Counted from the stretch's first letter, positions 9,663 to 19,272 are shown. The stretch: DNA of 64,000 bases from CBDDEI01 sp965226775 (GCA_965226775.1 CBDDEI010000002.1:558001-622000), one strand, 5' to 3'. Numbers and translations: made by a program. The notes: generated from the sequence alone by a model not told the origin.

Positions 9663-10511
9663 GCAGCGGGTGGTGGTCGTGGAGAGGACGGCTCATGGTT
9701 CGACCGGCTCACCATGAGCGGGGGGATGTGAGCGGAGCAGCAGCGCGGGGCGGACGGGGTGAGCGGTGGGGGACGGGCATCCCCTCTCCCTCTGGGAGAG
9801 GGTTAGGGTGAGGGAAACAGGCAGCGGACGGTGGTCGTGGTGTGCATGGCTCATGGTTCGACCGGCTCACCATGAGCGGGGGGATGTGAGCGGAGCAGCA
9901 GCGCGGGGCGGACGGGGTGAGCGGTGGGGGACGGGCATCCCCTCTCCCTCTGGGAGAGGGTTAGGGTGAGGGAAACAGGCAGCGGGTGGTGGTCGTGGAG
10001 AGGACGGCTCATGGTTCGACCGGCTCACCATGAGCGGGGGGATGTGAGCGGAGCAGCAGCGCGGGGCGGACGGGGTGAGCGGTGGGGGACGGGCATCCCC
10101 TCTCCCTCTGGGAGAGGGTTAGGGTGAGGGAAACAGGCAGCGGACGGTGGTCGTGGTGTGCACGGCTCATGGTTCGACCGGCTCACCATGAGCGGGGGGA
10201 TGTGAGCGGAGCAGCAGCGCGGGGCGGACGGGGTGAGCGGTGGGGGACGGGCATCCCCTCTCCCTCTGGGAGAGGGTTAGGGTGAGGGAAACAGGCAGCG
10301 GGTGGTGGTCGTGGGGAGGACGGCTCATGGTTCGACCGGCTCACCATGAGCGGGGGGATGTGAGCGGAGCAGCAGCGCGGGGCGGACGGGGTGAGCGGTG
10401 GGGGACGGGCATCCCCTCTCCCTCTGGGAGAGGGTTAGGGTGAGGGAAACAGGCAGCGGACGGTGGTCGTGGTGTGCATGGCTCATGGTTCGACCGGCTC
10501 ACCATGAGCGG
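9663..10511. repeat. 158-bp tandem array, five full copies and one partial, alternating A/B types
   Basis: Copies begin at 9663, 9821, 9979, 10137, 10295 and 10453 (partial). Each contains GGTTCGACCGGCTCACCATG, a GC-rich middle, and CCCTCTCCCTCTGGGAGAGG with a GTTAGGGTGAGGG tail. Copies 1, 3 and 5 start GCAGCGGGTGGTGG; copies 2, 4 and 6 start GCAGCGGACGGTGG and carry TGTGCAYGG. The true higher-order period is therefore 316 bp. Small open frames inside the copies follow the 158-bp period and are not genes. Confidence 0.9.
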
Positions 10512-10560
10512 ATGCAATGGGCGAGCATTGACCGCTTCACACTGTCTAGATCAAGCTGAC

Positions 10561-12054
10561 TTACGGCGGCCGCGCCGGCGTAGCGATGACGTCCGGTGCT
10601 GAAATCGCTGCCCCCGTTGGGGTGGCGGGTAGGATGGGGGTGGAGGTGGCCGTAGGTATAGGTGCTGGCGTCCCGGGAGGCGTAACCGTTGTGGCGGGTG
10701 AGGGCGAGGAAGCACTTGCGGCCGTGGGCGCGCTCGAGGGCGTGCCGGAGGCTCCGGGAGCGGCTTGGGGTGTGCCGGTGCCCGCGGGCGAGCCGGGCGC
10801 TCCGGGAGCGGCTTGGGGTGTGCCGGTGCCCGTGGGCGAGCCGGACGCTCCGGGGGAGCCCGTGGGTGTGACTGTAGGTGTTTGCGTTACCGTTTCCGTG
10901 GGCGCGGGCGTTACGGTGAAGGTAGGTGTCCTCGTCGGAGTCAGCGTAGAAATGGGTGTGGCCTGTCCCACCGCCGCTATCGAGGTTGCAGTAACCGCAA
11001 CACCTGAGATGGCGCGCCGTGTTCGCACTATCTTGCCGGGGCCTGTGCCCCCTGAATGCGGCGTAAAGGGATTGAGGTTCCCGCCGGTCAGCTTTCCGTC
11101 TGTGTAGTTTACGGTGAGATGGCCCAGGAACTGCTGCCCCGGCTCAATTGTGCCCTGCACGCCGTCCACAAAGACGGGCGACTCGCCCGACAAGCCCTGC
11201 ACCACCAGTTGATACTCGCCGGCCAGCCCGCCTTGGATCAGCACCGGATACTCGCCGCCTTCAGTCACGGGCAGCTCGAAGTAGCGCGTCCCGCCAAATG
11301 GGAGGCCAACGTCGCCGCCCGGCGCTTGGTTCACCTCCATGCCTGGCGCCAGGAACCCGGCGCTTAGTCCGATAGGATTGGTTGCGTAGGCCCAGATGGC
11401 CGGGCTCATGGTGAACCGCAGCCACTCCGAGGGCGCGTCAATGTTGAGCTGCTCTCCCGGCCCGGCGCCTACGGGGATAAGGGATTGCGTGCCGGGCGTA
11501 AGCTGCACCTCCTCGCCCCGAGCGCGCACCTGCGCCACGCCGCTGTAAACCTCCACCTGGGCGCGATTGCTCTGCCGCTCCACCGTGACCTTGATGGACG
11601 TGCCGCGCACTAGAACCACTGCTGCGGCCGTCTCAATCTGAAAGAGGGAAGATGCCACAAGGGAAGGGACATTGCTCCAGGTTACGCCGCTCTCCTGCTG
11701 CAAGGCGATTGCGGTAGCTAGCGGCTGGCTGGCACGTCCCTCCAGTAGGGAAGCAATGGTCACGCCAGTGGATGGCTCCAGGGTCATGGTAGTGCCGTCC
11801 ACAAAGGTGATCACCGCGTAGCTCTCGCTGGAGGTGCGGATGGTGTCGCGCACCTGCAGCGCCATCCCGTCCTCCGCGTCTATAGGCTGCGGAGGTTCGC
11901 CGCGATGTATCCGTGCAGTGCCGCTCAGGAGTGTCAGGGTAGTGACCTCTGCCGTCTCCTGTAAGGGTGGCACTTCGACGGTTCGAGATAACAGGAGGAA
12001 GCCCACAATGGCCACTGCTATCACAAAGACGACGGCTATTGCCGTTTGGCCCAT
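10561..12054 (-). CDS. Membrane-anchored FecR-domain protein with Thr/Pro/Gly-rich tail
   Basis: A 497-residue protein. An N-terminal hydrophobic anchor (IAVVFVIAVAIVGFLLL, about residues 5-22) precedes a FecR-like domain (LLSGTARIHRG, then VRDTIRTSSESYAVITFVDGT) and a second beta-rich region. From about residue 360 the sequence turns into low-complexity T/P/G/A/S repeats, probably an extracellular stalk or disordered tail. FecR domains usually sense or scaffold at the membrane; no sigma factor gene is adjacent, so the partner is unknown. dprA lies upstream on the same strand, 41 bases away. Confidence 0.75.
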   Translation of the reverse strand: MGQTAIAVVFVIAVAIVGFLLLSRTVEVPPLQETAEVTTLTLLSGTARIHRGEPPQPIDAEDGMALQVRDTIRTSSESYAVITFVDGTTMTLEPSTGVTIASLLEGRASQPLATAIALQQESGVTWSNVPSLVASSLFQIETAAAVVLVRGTSIKVTVERQSNRAQVEVYSGVAQVRARGEEVQLTPGTQSLIPVGAGPGEQLNIDAPSEWLRFTMSPAIWAYATNPIGLSAGFLAPGMEVNQAPGGDVGLPFGGTRYFELPVTEGGEYPVLIQGGLAGEYQLVVQGLSGESPVFVDGVQGTIEPGQQFLGHLTVNYTDGKLTGGNLNPFTPHSGGTGPGKIVRTRRAISGVAVTATSIAAVGQATPISTLTPTRTPTFTVTPAPTETVTQTPTVTPTGSPGASGSPTGTGTPQAAPGAPGSPAGTGTPQAAPGASGTPSSAPTAASASSPSPATTVTPPGTPAPIPTATSTPILPATPTGAAISAPDVIATPARPP

Positions 12055-12095
12055 GGGCGCTTTGCTACTCTCTGCTCACGTATGTCATGGATGTG

Positions 12096-13184
12096 TCAGG
12101 CCCGCACAAAGCTCATCACTCCCACCTGCCGTACAGCGCCCTTAAGCTCGAGCATAGCCAGCGCGCTGCTTACTTCCGGCATCGGCAGGCCGCACCGGCG
12201 ACCTACGTCGTCAATGTGAACGGGCTCGTGGGAGAGGTGTTGCAGCAGCAGGCTTTCCGCCGGTGTGGTGGCTACCGTTGCCTTCAATTCCAGCTGTTGC
12301 CCCAGGGTCGTGACGTTCAGCTCTTCCAGGATGTCCTCCGCGCGAGTCACCAGCTTGGCTCCCTCCTGGATCCAACGATGCGTCCCCTTGCTGCCCGGCG
12401 AGAAGATGCTGCCCGGCACGGCAAAGACTTCTCTGTCATACTCCAGGGCGTAGCGAATGGTGATGTGTGCGCCGCTCTCTTCGCCCGCTTCCACAATGAG
12501 TACGCCTAGACTCAGGCCGCTCATGATGCGGTTGCGGCGGGGAAAGTGCGACGCCTCCGGGCGTGTGCCTAGAGGATGCTCACTGATCAGCGCGCCGTGC
12601 TTCATGATCTCCTGCGCCAGGTTTAGGTGCTCCGGTGGGTAGACCGTATCCAACCCAGAGGCCATGATGGCCAGGGTGCGGCCGCCGGCCTCCAGCGCCG
12701 CGCGGTGAGCGGCGGCATCCACTCCCCGGGCCAGCCCGCTCACAATGGTTACGCCGCTGTGCACCAGTCCGGTAACGATAGTGTGGGTGGCCTCACGACC
12801 GTAGGCAGTGGCCTTGCGAGTGCCCACCACGGCGAGGGCTGTTTCGTCCTCGCGGGTTAACGTGCCCCGTACGTAAAGGAGGGGAGGAAGGTCGTAGGTT
12901 TCCCGCAGCAAGCGAGGATAGTGGTCGTCGTGCCAGGTGATGAGCTTAACGCCCACCTTGCCCAGCTGATCGAGTTCACGGTCTAGGTCAATGGTGGCTT
13001 TGCGGCGCTGTAGGGCATCCCGGGAACGGCGTTCCAGCGAGAGCACCTTTTCCAGTGCATCAGCGGGGGCAGACCACGCGTCCGCCAGTGAGCCGTAAGT
13101 CTGCTCTAAAAGGGCGATTCTCGCTCTTCCGATACCAGGAAGGCGGGAGAAACCCACCCAGTATTTGAGCTCTTGGTCGTCCAT
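12096..13184 (-). CDS. dprA: DNA-processing protein DprA
   Basis: Loads RecA onto incoming single-stranded DNA during transformation. The 362-residue protein has an N-terminal helical/HhH-like region, a Rossmann-like DprA core (VVGTRKATAYG; GLARGVDAAAH; FPRRNRIMSGLS; EAGEESGAHIT; VPGSIFSPGSKGTHRWI), and a C-terminal winged helix ending in a short hydrophobic tail. All core motifs are intact. It lies 9 bases from an uncharacterised gene upstream and probably forms an operon with it. Confidence 0.95.
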   Translation of the reverse strand: MDDQELKYWVGFSRLPGIGRARIALLEQTYGSLADAWSAPADALEKVLSLERRSRDALQRRKATIDLDRELDQLGKVGVKLITWHDDHYPRLLRETYDLPPLLYVRGTLTREDETALAVVGTRKATAYGREATHTIVTGLVHSGVTIVSGLARGVDAAAHRAALEAGGRTLAIMASGLDTVYPPEHLNLAQEIMKHGALISEHPLGTRPEASHFPRRNRIMSGLSLGVLIVEAGEESGAHITIRYALEYDREVFAVPGSIFSPGSKGTHRWIQEGAKLVTRAEDILEELNVTTLGQQLELKATVATTPAESLLLQHLSHEPVHIDDVGRRCGLPMPEVSSALAMLELKGAVRQVGVMSFVRA

Positions 13185-13193
13185 AGTAGTGGG

Positions 13194-13640
13194 CTAGGGC
13201 GAGGACCTTTCCCAGAGCGACTGGTAGCCCTCTCCTTCCACCGCGGCCTCTAGTTCTGCGCGCTCCAGCTCCAGTAGCTCTTGGAAGAGTTGCTTAAACT
13301 CCTCTCCCATCTCTGGGTAGCCGAAAGAGACGGCCTTATCGAGGATGTGGTTGAAGACTCCGGTGTCACGGAGGGCAGTCACGCTCTTGGGCCAGAAGAA
13401 GGTCATGATCTGGTCTGGAACTTCCAGGCCGGGGCGCAGGCGGCGCAGCTCGCGAAAGCGCTCTTCAGGGGAGCGGGAGCGGTTCACCAGCCGCACCATG
13501 GGCTTGGTGTATTGGTTGTGCCGGAAGTCCATCAGCATGCGTTTCCGCACCGTGGCCAGACGGACTAGCACAACGTCAGCGGTGTTGACTATATCGTTAA
13601 CTTCCGCTAAGTCAACGGGGTAATCCATATCCATAGACAT
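13194..13640 (-). CDS. Uncharacterised 148-residue protein
   Basis: No family recognised. It is a soluble, charged protein, mostly helical, with many Arg/Glu pairs in the middle (PEERFRELRRLRPGL) and a Glu-rich C-terminal helix (LFQELLELERAELEAAVEGE). It has no signal peptide and no membrane segment. It begins at ATG 13640 and ends 9 bases before dprA, so it is probably co-transcribed. The consistent codon use and clean frame support a real gene. Confidence 0.65.
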   Translation of the reverse strand: MSMDMDYPVDLAEVNDIVNTADVVLVRLATVRKRMLMDFRHNQYTKPMVRLVNRSRSPEERFRELRRLRPGLEVPDQIMTFFWPKSVTALRDTGVFNHILDKAVSFGYPEMGEEFKQLFQELLELERAELEAAVEGEGYQSLWERSSP

Positions 13641-13783
13641 GGGCAGGCCTCGTCTCTAAATGGGCTATCTGTATCGTAACACAGGGGAACGTGCGTCACC
13701 AGTGCAGCGCGCTCTCCCCGTCATTCTGAGCAGCCGGCGGGGTCCGAGCATCTCGTCAGATTAGAGGATGACATTGGGATGCG

Positions 13784-14884
13784 TCAGCGGCTAAAGAGGA
13801 TGTTTACCACATCCCCGTCCTGGAAGATGTAGGTCTTGCCTTCCGTGCGGGAGAAGCCGCGTTTCTTGGCCTCTGCCCAGCTTCCCGCTCCCAGAAGCTG
13901 CTCCCAGGAAAGGGTCTCGGAGCGGATGAAGCCCTTCTCCATATCTGAGTGGATCTTCCCGGCCGCGTGGGGCGCGGCAGTTCCCCGCGTGATGGTCCAC
14001 GCCTTGGTCTCCTGCTCGCCGGCAGTGAAGAATGAGATAAAGTTCAGCAGGGCGTAGGAGACCTGGATAACGAACTCCAGGGGGCTGCGTTCCAGCCCCA
14101 AGCCGCTGCGCATCTCTGCCGCCTCGTCCGCCTCCATCTGGGCCAGTTCCATCTCCAGTTGCCCGCACACTGCGATGGTCTCCCGCCCAGCGCCGTGATA
14201 GCGCTCCCGGAAGTGCTGCTCCAGGGATGCCTGCTCGGGAATCTGCTCCTCCCCCACGTTCAGGATGACCAGCAGGGGTTTAGCGGTGAGCAAGGCCATA
14301 TTCGCCAGGGCCAGGCGCTGCACGTCCGTGAGCGTCTGCTCTCGCACGGGGGTGCCGGCCTCCAGCTCAGCCTTTATCACTTTGAGCCATTCCGCCTCTA
14401 CAGCGCGCGCCTCGCGCTCGGACGCGCTGGCAGACTTCATGCTCTCGACAAGGCGTTCGATGCGCCGTTCTATAAGCGAAGCGTCCGTGTAAGCCAGCTC
14501 CATGTCCATAGTGGCGATGTCCCGGTCGGGGTCCACCGGCCCGTGCGGGTGAGGCAGGCTGGGGTCGGAGAAGGTGCGGGCTACGTGGATGAGCGCGTCA
14601 CAGCGTCCCAGCGCGTTGAGCAGCGGCCCCGCAATACCGTCCCCTTTGCCAAAGCGTTCTGAGGTGCTGCCAATGTCCAGGTACTGTACCTCGGCGTGGG
14701 TGATCTTTTTGGCTTTCACTAGGGTGGCCAGCCGATCAAGGCGGTCGTCTGGCACTTTGACCACGGCCACCAGCGGCTCCAGGCTGGTGCGGCCAAAGGC
14801 CGCGGTCTCTGCGTGGCCGCGAGAAAGCGCGTTGAAAAGGGTGGTCTTGCCGCTTTTGGCAAAACCGATGATGCCTAGTTCCAT
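13784..14884 (-). CDS. ychF: Redox-linked, ribosome-associated P-loop NTPase YchF
   Basis: An OBG-family NTPase, 366 residues. The P-loop is GFAKSGKTT at residues 7-15. The usual NKxD motif is replaced by NVGEE, the NxxE form that gives YchF its ATP preference. A coiled-coil insertion (about residues 130-200) and a C-terminal TGS-like domain (FISFFTAGEQETKAWTI to VVNILFSR) complete the family order. It lies between the pseudokinase gene and an intergenic repeat. Confidence 0.92.
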   Translation of the reverse strand: MELGIIGFAKSGKTTLFNALSRGHAETAAFGRTSLEPLVAVVKVPDDRLDRLATLVKAKKITHAEVQYLDIGSTSERFGKGDGIAGPLLNALGRCDALIHVARTFSDPSLPHPHGPVDPDRDIATMDMELAYTDASLIERRIERLVESMKSASASEREARAVEAEWLKVIKAELEAGTPVREQTLTDVQRLALANMALLTAKPLLVILNVGEEQIPEQASLEQHFRERYHGAGRETIAVCGQLEMELAQMEADEAAEMRSGLGLERSPLEFVIQVSYALLNFISFFTAGEQETKAWTITRGTAAPHAAGKIHSDMEKGFIRSETLSWEQLLGAGSWAEAKKRGFSRTEGKTYIFQDGDVVNILFSR

Positions 14885-14902
14885 GAGTGCTACTGTCTGC
14901 TG

Positions 14903-17146
14903 TTACTTAAGTGCGTAGAGACTACCGTCGTAAGAAGTAAAAAAGATCATGTTGTTGGATATCGCCGGGCTAGAGTGGACCTTATCCTTGGCTGCAAAGG
15001 TCCATTGCGCTTTGCCTGTAGTTAAGTTAATTGCGTGCACCCTGCCGTCTCTGCCGCCGATATAAACTCTATCCTTAGTGACTGTAGGCGCGCCCAGAAG
15101 AGGCGTGCCGCCTTCGTATTCCCAGACTTTCTTGCCAGTTTCCGTATCATGAGCCTGGAGGCGACCCTTGTCCGTACCTACGTACACCCTACCGTTTGCA
15201 ACCGCCGGCGCAGAAAGACCGCGGCCCGGTATTGCGCCGCCCCAGATCCTGCCCTTGTGGTGTGGCAACTCCGGCCACATACCCCAAATGAACAGCCGGA
15301 CCTGGATGTTGTAAAGCTCCCAGTCTTTGAATGTGGAACGTTCAGTCAGGTCTACGGCAAAGAGCCGGTTTGGGCTTATGGTCATGTAGGCCGTTTCTCC
15401 AACCAACGCGGGCGAGGAGTTGGAGTTGCTGCCACCAAAGAAGCTGAATACCTCTTTGCCGGTTGCTTTGTCTACGGTATGCAGCCAGCCATCCCGGCCT
15501 AACACCACCACGTTATTTTCAGAGATGCTGGGCGAAGTGCTTATCCATGCCCCGGCGTCGAACTTCCAGCGCTGCACGCCGGTTGCGGCGTCCAGGGCGT
15601 AGAGGTGGCTATCTGCAGACCCCATGTAGAGCACGCCGTCCTGAATGACGGGCGCTGAGTAGTTGGGGTTGCCGGTACGAAACTCCCAGCGTCTCTCGCC
15701 GGTCTTCCGGTCGAACGCCACCATGTGACTATCCCGCAGCCCAACGTACACCATGTCCTCACCGAGCGCGGGGGCAGCGTCCACAGGGCCGGAAAGAGGA
15801 GATTCCCAGATTGTGCTGCCCGTTGCGGCGTCCAGCGCCATCAAGCGTTTGTCTCCTGTTGTGGTGTATACCACGCCGTCTGCTGCTGTGGGCGAAGAGA
15901 AGAAGGCCTCTTTGGTCTTTAACTGCCAGGCAAGCTCTCCCTTAATACTGCCGCTTATAACGGGCGCGTAGCCGCTGTTCTGCAGATCATGGCGGGGGAG
16001 TACCCACGATTGCGCCGCCACCGGCGAGGTTACGTTGCTGGTTAGCGGAGGCATGGGGGGCGTGTAATTGGAAAGGCCGTAGTTCACCGCAATAGCACCC
16101 ACCAGAAACACTGCCAGTCCTATTTGCACTGCCCGCTCCCGCAACGGGTTGCGCGGCCGCGGCGCGCGGCGGAGGCGGTCGAGGATGGAGTCCTCGCCCC
16201 AGATAGGGCGGGCAACGCGCGTTTCTTGAGGGACAAAGATCCGCTCAGTCGCGGATGATAGCCCCCTGCGTGCCGGCGGCGCCCATACGGACGCAGGGGC
16301 AGCGACAAGGGGCGCTGGTTGAGCGCTTCCGCTCAGGATCGCTCGAAGCTCATAAGCAAAGACTGCTGGACTGGCCGGCCTAGCTGCTGAAAAGGGCGCC
16401 AGGGCCCGCAGGATAGCGCGATCAAACTCAGGTGGCACAGAAGGATTGATCTGGCTTGGCGGCAGCGCATCGTGGCGCATGGCCTTGGCGTACATAGTGG
16501 AAGTGGCTTCTGCGATATATGGCACCTCTCCTGTTAGGAGCCAGTAAGCCAGCACAGCCAGGCTGAACACTTCGGTCCGGGCGTCCGGCTCCCCGTCATC
16601 TGCGTACTCTGGAGCCATGAAAGAGGGCAGCGGCGAAGTGGTTGACGTGCGCATTAACGGGTGGATGCCTCTGCCCAGAGTAGCAAGGCCGACATCGGCC
16701 AGGGAGGCCATGCCGAGGATTGGGTCCCAGAAGATGTTGCTGGGCTTTAGGTTGGCGTGAGGCACACCCAGAGCCAGCAAGTGTTCCTGCGCTGCAGCCA
16801 CGCTCTCAATAATCTGGACAACTGTCTCCGCTGAGCCGGGGGTTTTCCAGGAGTCTTCTAGAGAAGGCGCGTCTGCGTACTCTCTGGAGAACCAGCTCTG
16901 TTCCTCGGCGCGTTCTTCCAGCGGCTGCAGCACGCCAGGAAAGGGTGCGCTGCGCACACGCTCCATCTGCGCGGCAAAGCGAGCAAAGAGTTGGTGTTCT
17001 TGGGAGAAATAAGACCAAAGGACTTTGATAACGACCCGCTTACGGGTCTCCGTATCTTTTGCATAGAACGTAGTGGCAAGTCCATTACCTGCGAGCTGCT
17101 GCTCTAGCTGGTACTTGCCTAAGCGAACCCCAACTGACGCCATCAT
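14903..17146 (-). CDS. Membrane protein: kinase-like (probable pseudokinase) domain plus PQQ-type beta-propeller
   Basis: A 747-residue protein. Residues 10-270 follow the bacterial Ser/Thr kinase fold. The nucleotide lysine is K41 (VVIKV) and the metal Asp remains in D151-V-G. The catalytic loop, however, reads H130-A-N132-L-K-P-S-N, so the base Asp of HRD is Asn, and the glycine loop (AGNGLATTF) lacks its third Gly. A transmembrane segment (about 337-356) leads to about seven outer PQQ-like repeats (W-x-F/A-L-D-A-x-T-G pattern) to the C-terminus. The architecture resembles a sensor kinase with an outside propeller. Loss of HRD Asp suggests it binds ATP or partners without phosphoryl transfer; this is inference. 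It is followed by ychF. Confidence 0.85.
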   Translation of the reverse strand: MMASVGVRLGKYQLEQQLAGNGLATTFYAKDTETRKRVVIKVLWSYFSQEHQLFARFAAQMERVRSAPFPGVLQPLEERAEEQSWFSREYADAPSLEDSWKTPGSAETVVQIIESVAAAQEHLLALGVPHANLKPSNIFWDPILGMASLADVGLATLGRGIHPLMRTSTTSPLPSFMAPEYADDGEPDARTEVFSLAVLAYWLLTGEVPYIAEATSTMYAKAMRHDALPPSQINPSVPPEFDRAILRALAPFSAARPASPAVFAYELRAILSGSAQPAPLVAAPASVWAPPARRGLSSATERIFVPQETRVARPIWGEDSILDRLRRAPRPRNPLRERAVQIGLAVFLVGAIAVNYGLSNYTPPMPPLTSNVTSPVAAQSWVLPRHDLQNSGYAPVISGSIKGELAWQLKTKEAFFSSPTAADGVVYTTTGDKRLMALDAATGSTIWESPLSGPVDAAPALGEDMVYVGLRDSHMVAFDRKTGERRWEFRTGNPNYSAPVIQDGVLYMGSADSHLYALDAATGVQRWKFDAGAWISTSPSISENNVVVLGRDGWLHTVDKATGKEVFSFFGGSNSNSSPALVGETAYMTISPNRLFAVDLTERSTFKDWELYNIQVRLFIWGMWPELPHHKGRIWGGAIPGRGLSAPAVANGRVYVGTDKGRLQAHDTETGKKVWEYEGGTPLLGAPTVTKDRVYIGGRDGRVHAINLTTGKAQWTFAAKDKVHSSPAISNNMIFFTSYDGSLYALK

Positions 17147-17188
17147 CCCTCCAACGACTGGCGGGGACTGTCCCGCCTCTTTCCTATT

Positions 17189-17956
17189 CTACCCGCGTTG
17201 ACGTGGAACGCCAACCTGGCCAGCAAGTTGGGCAGCACACACCTGGTAGCGATACCAGGCCATGACAATGGCGAGCAGCAGTCCGAGGGGGCCATCACGG
17301 TAGCCTTGCAGGGCTAGATAGCGCCGGAAGAATTCCCGCACCGGTTGGGAGAAGAGGCTGCGTTGTTGCACGGCGACGCCTTGGGCAAGCAGGGAACGCG
17401 CCTCACGCTGTGCGTAAACGCGCTGGCGAGAGAAGAGGCTGCTGATGGAGGAGTAGTTGTGGTGCACCAGAGGCGTTTCCAGGTGGCCGGCGCTGCCCTG
17501 GATGTCCATTAGCTCATGGGGGTCCCGCGTCTCGTCGTAGCGTCCGCCGCCGCGGCGGACAAGCCGCAGCTGGTAGTCCGGCCACCAGCCGGCATGGCGG
17601 ACCCAGCGGCCTAGCATTAGGTTGCGGCGGGGCACCCAATAGCCCTGATGCGCCGGCTGTTCCAGGGTGTGGACGATCTCTTGGGCAAGGGTCGGCTCTA
17701 CACGCTCGTCCGCGTCCACAAACAGCACCCATTCGGTCGCGCATTGGTCTATGGCGTGGTTGCGTTGGCGGGCAAAGGTGTCGAAGGGCCGCGCCAGCAC
17801 CCGTGCGCCTTCCTGCAGCGCAAGCTCGGCGGTGCCGTCCACGCTGCCCCCGTCGACTACCAATCGCTGGTCTGCCCAGGACAAGCTCTGGAGGCACGCC
17901 TGGATGTGGTGCGCTTCGTTTTGCGCGATGACGATGGCGGTGAGCGTAGCGGACAT
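17189..17956 (-). CDS. Glycosyltransferase family 2 (WaaE/LgtF-like)
   Basis: A GT-A glycosyltransferase of 255 residues from the ATG at 17956 (MSATLTAIVIAQNEAHHI). The nucleotide-sugar motif is FVDADERV near residue 88. The tail has hydrophobic and basic segments typical of envelope-glycan enzymes that sit on the membrane (LGLLLAIVMAWYRYQ). Its start lies 5 bases past the stop of the upstream glycosyltransferase, so the two are an operon. A longer in-frame start upstream would run through the neighbour and is not credible. The sugar and acceptor are unknown. Confidence 0.87.
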   Translation of the reverse strand: MSATLTAIVIAQNEAHHIQACLQSLSWADQRLVVDGGSVDGTAELALQEGARVLARPFDTFARQRNHAIDQCATEWVLFVDADERVEPTLAQEIVHTLEQPAHQGYWVPRRNLMLGRWVRHAGWWPDYQLRLVRRGGGRYDETRDPHELMDIQGSAGHLETPLVHHNYSSISSLFSRQRVYAQREARSLLAQGVAVQQRSLFSQPVREFFRRYLALQGYRDGPLGLLLAIVMAWYRYQVCAAQLAGQVGVPRQRG

Positions 17957-17961
17957 CTCGT

Positions 17962-18933
17962 TTAGCCCAGATTGCGCAGAAGACCCAGCGCATCCTTGTG
18001 TGCTTGCCTGCGCGCACGGAAGCTGCTGGGAGAAATCTCGCCCCGGAGGTAGCGCTGTGCCCAGCGCGCATGCTCTCCCCACAGGCCCAGGGCCATGATG
18101 AGCTTTGCCAGCACCCGGTAGAAGGGGTTGTAGTGCTTGCGGAAGAGGATTAGACGGCTGCGCCACAGCTCCAGGAAACTGCGCTCCGGTTCTTGGCGAG
18201 TGCTCTGCCCGCCGTAGTGCACCACCACCGCCTGTGGCAAGTAGAAGATGCGCCAGCCGTCCTGTTTGATACGCATGCACCAATCGATCTCTTCACAGTA
18301 GAGGAAGAAGTCCTCACTGAAGGCGCCCACCCGTCCTACTACCTCCCGTCGCACCATCATGCACGCGCCTAGCGGGTGGTCGATCTCGAAGGGACGGCGG
18401 TAGTCGAGGCGGGAGTAGCGTCCGTTGAGGGCGGAGTTCACCAGACGCTGGCTAAAGGGAAAATGGTCGAGCAACTCCATCCACAGCGAGGGAAAGTGGA
18501 ACGCGCTGTGCTGCAAAGAACCGTCGGGATTGATGAGCTTGCCTGTTGCCACGCCCACCCTTGGGTAGCGATTGAGGAAGCGCATCAGCTCTGTGATGGC
18601 GTTCTGCCGCACCAGTGTGTCCGGATTGAGGAAGAAGAGGAAGCGCCCCTGGCTCACTGCAATGGCCTGGTTATTGGCCGCCGCAAAGCCGCGGTTGAAG
18701 TCGTTGGCAATGAGGCGCACTTCTGGGAAGCGGCGGAGTATGGCGGCGGCGCTGCTGTCTGTGGAAGCATTGTCCACCACGATGATCTCGTAGCCGCGGG
18801 AGATGGCCCGTGCGTCTACGGAGAGCCGTCCGCCCGCCGTAACTTGCTCCATGCACTCGATGACGGATGCGATGCACTGAAGCACCAGGTCTCGCGTGTT
18901 GTAGCTAACAATGATGATGGAAACGTCGACCAC
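17962..18933 (-). CDS. Glycosyltransferase family 2 (rhamnosyltransferase-like)
   Basis: 323 residues from a GTG start. The N-terminus VSIIIVSYNTRDLVLQCI and the motifs FFLNPDTLV, GACMMVRREV and YCEEIDWCMRIKQDGW are the standard landmarks of WcaA/rhamnosyltransferase-type GT2 enzymes. It probably adds a sugar to a surface polysaccharide. The second GT2 gene follows after 5 bases. There are no transporter or polymerase genes nearby to define the polymer. Confidence 0.88.
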   Translation of the reverse strand: MVDVSIIIVSYNTRDLVLQCIASVIECMEQVTAGGRLSVDARAISRGYEIIVVDNASTDSSAAAILRRFPEVRLIANDFNRGFAAANNQAIAVSQGRFLFFLNPDTLVRQNAITELMRFLNRYPRVGVATGKLINPDGSLQHSAFHFPSLWMELLDHFPFSQRLVNSALNGRYSRLDYRRPFEIDHPLGACMMVRREVVGRVGAFSEDFFLYCEEIDWCMRIKQDGWRIFYLPQAVVVHYGGQSTRQEPERSFLELWRSRLILFRKHYNPFYRVLAKLIMALGLWGEHARWAQRYLRGEISPSSFRARRQAHKDALGLLRNLG

Positions 18934-19272
18934 GTACCTATGCCGCCTTGTAGCGTTCTGCTATCTGTCCATGCTAGCAACGCCCATCGCCAAGAGCAAC
19001 CATTGGCATGCCATCCGGAGCGGAGCAAAGGCTTGTGTAGGGTTTCCTGCGGCTGGGGACTGCCGATTCGCTCACGCCTCGGCGTTGCCTTTGCGTGCCG
19101 GGGGTATTGCCTCCCCCTTTCATGGGGGAGGATTAAGGTGGGGGTCGTGCCCCAACGCGTTAAAGATTAGCCGCATCACTGTACCCCCATCCTACCCTTC
19201 CCCCATGCGAGGGGGAAGGAACAGGGGCCGTGGTTCCTATGTTGCGTAGGTCTTCCACCCACTTAACTAAAA
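18934..19272. repeat. Intergenic region with two facing GC-rich repeats
   Basis: No gene is seen. CCTCCCCCTTTCATGGGGGAGG with a TTAAGGTGGGGGTC tail (19110-19146) faces an inverted relative ending in CCTTCCCCCATGCGAGGGGG (19180-19220). These belong to the same dispersed family as the element at 2371-2410. Confidence 0.6.

Noticed and set aside
9766..10443. Four 67-codon open frames, 158 bases apart, nearly identical
   Set aside because: They are created by the tandem repeat; changes between copies do not favour synonymous sites, and no ribosome site is present.
9663..10511. CRISPR array
   Set aside because: Units are 158 bases with no short repeat/unique spacer pattern and there are no cas genes.
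10586..11107. Val/Gly-rich 173-codon frame opposite the FecR-like gene
   Set aside because: It is the mirror of the low-complexity Thr/Pro tail; the minus-strand frame has an anchor and a FecR domain.
17957..18283. Longer N-terminus for the second glycosyltransferase
   Set aside because: It would overlap the other glycosyltransferase for 320 bases; the extra residues look random, while the family start is at 17956.
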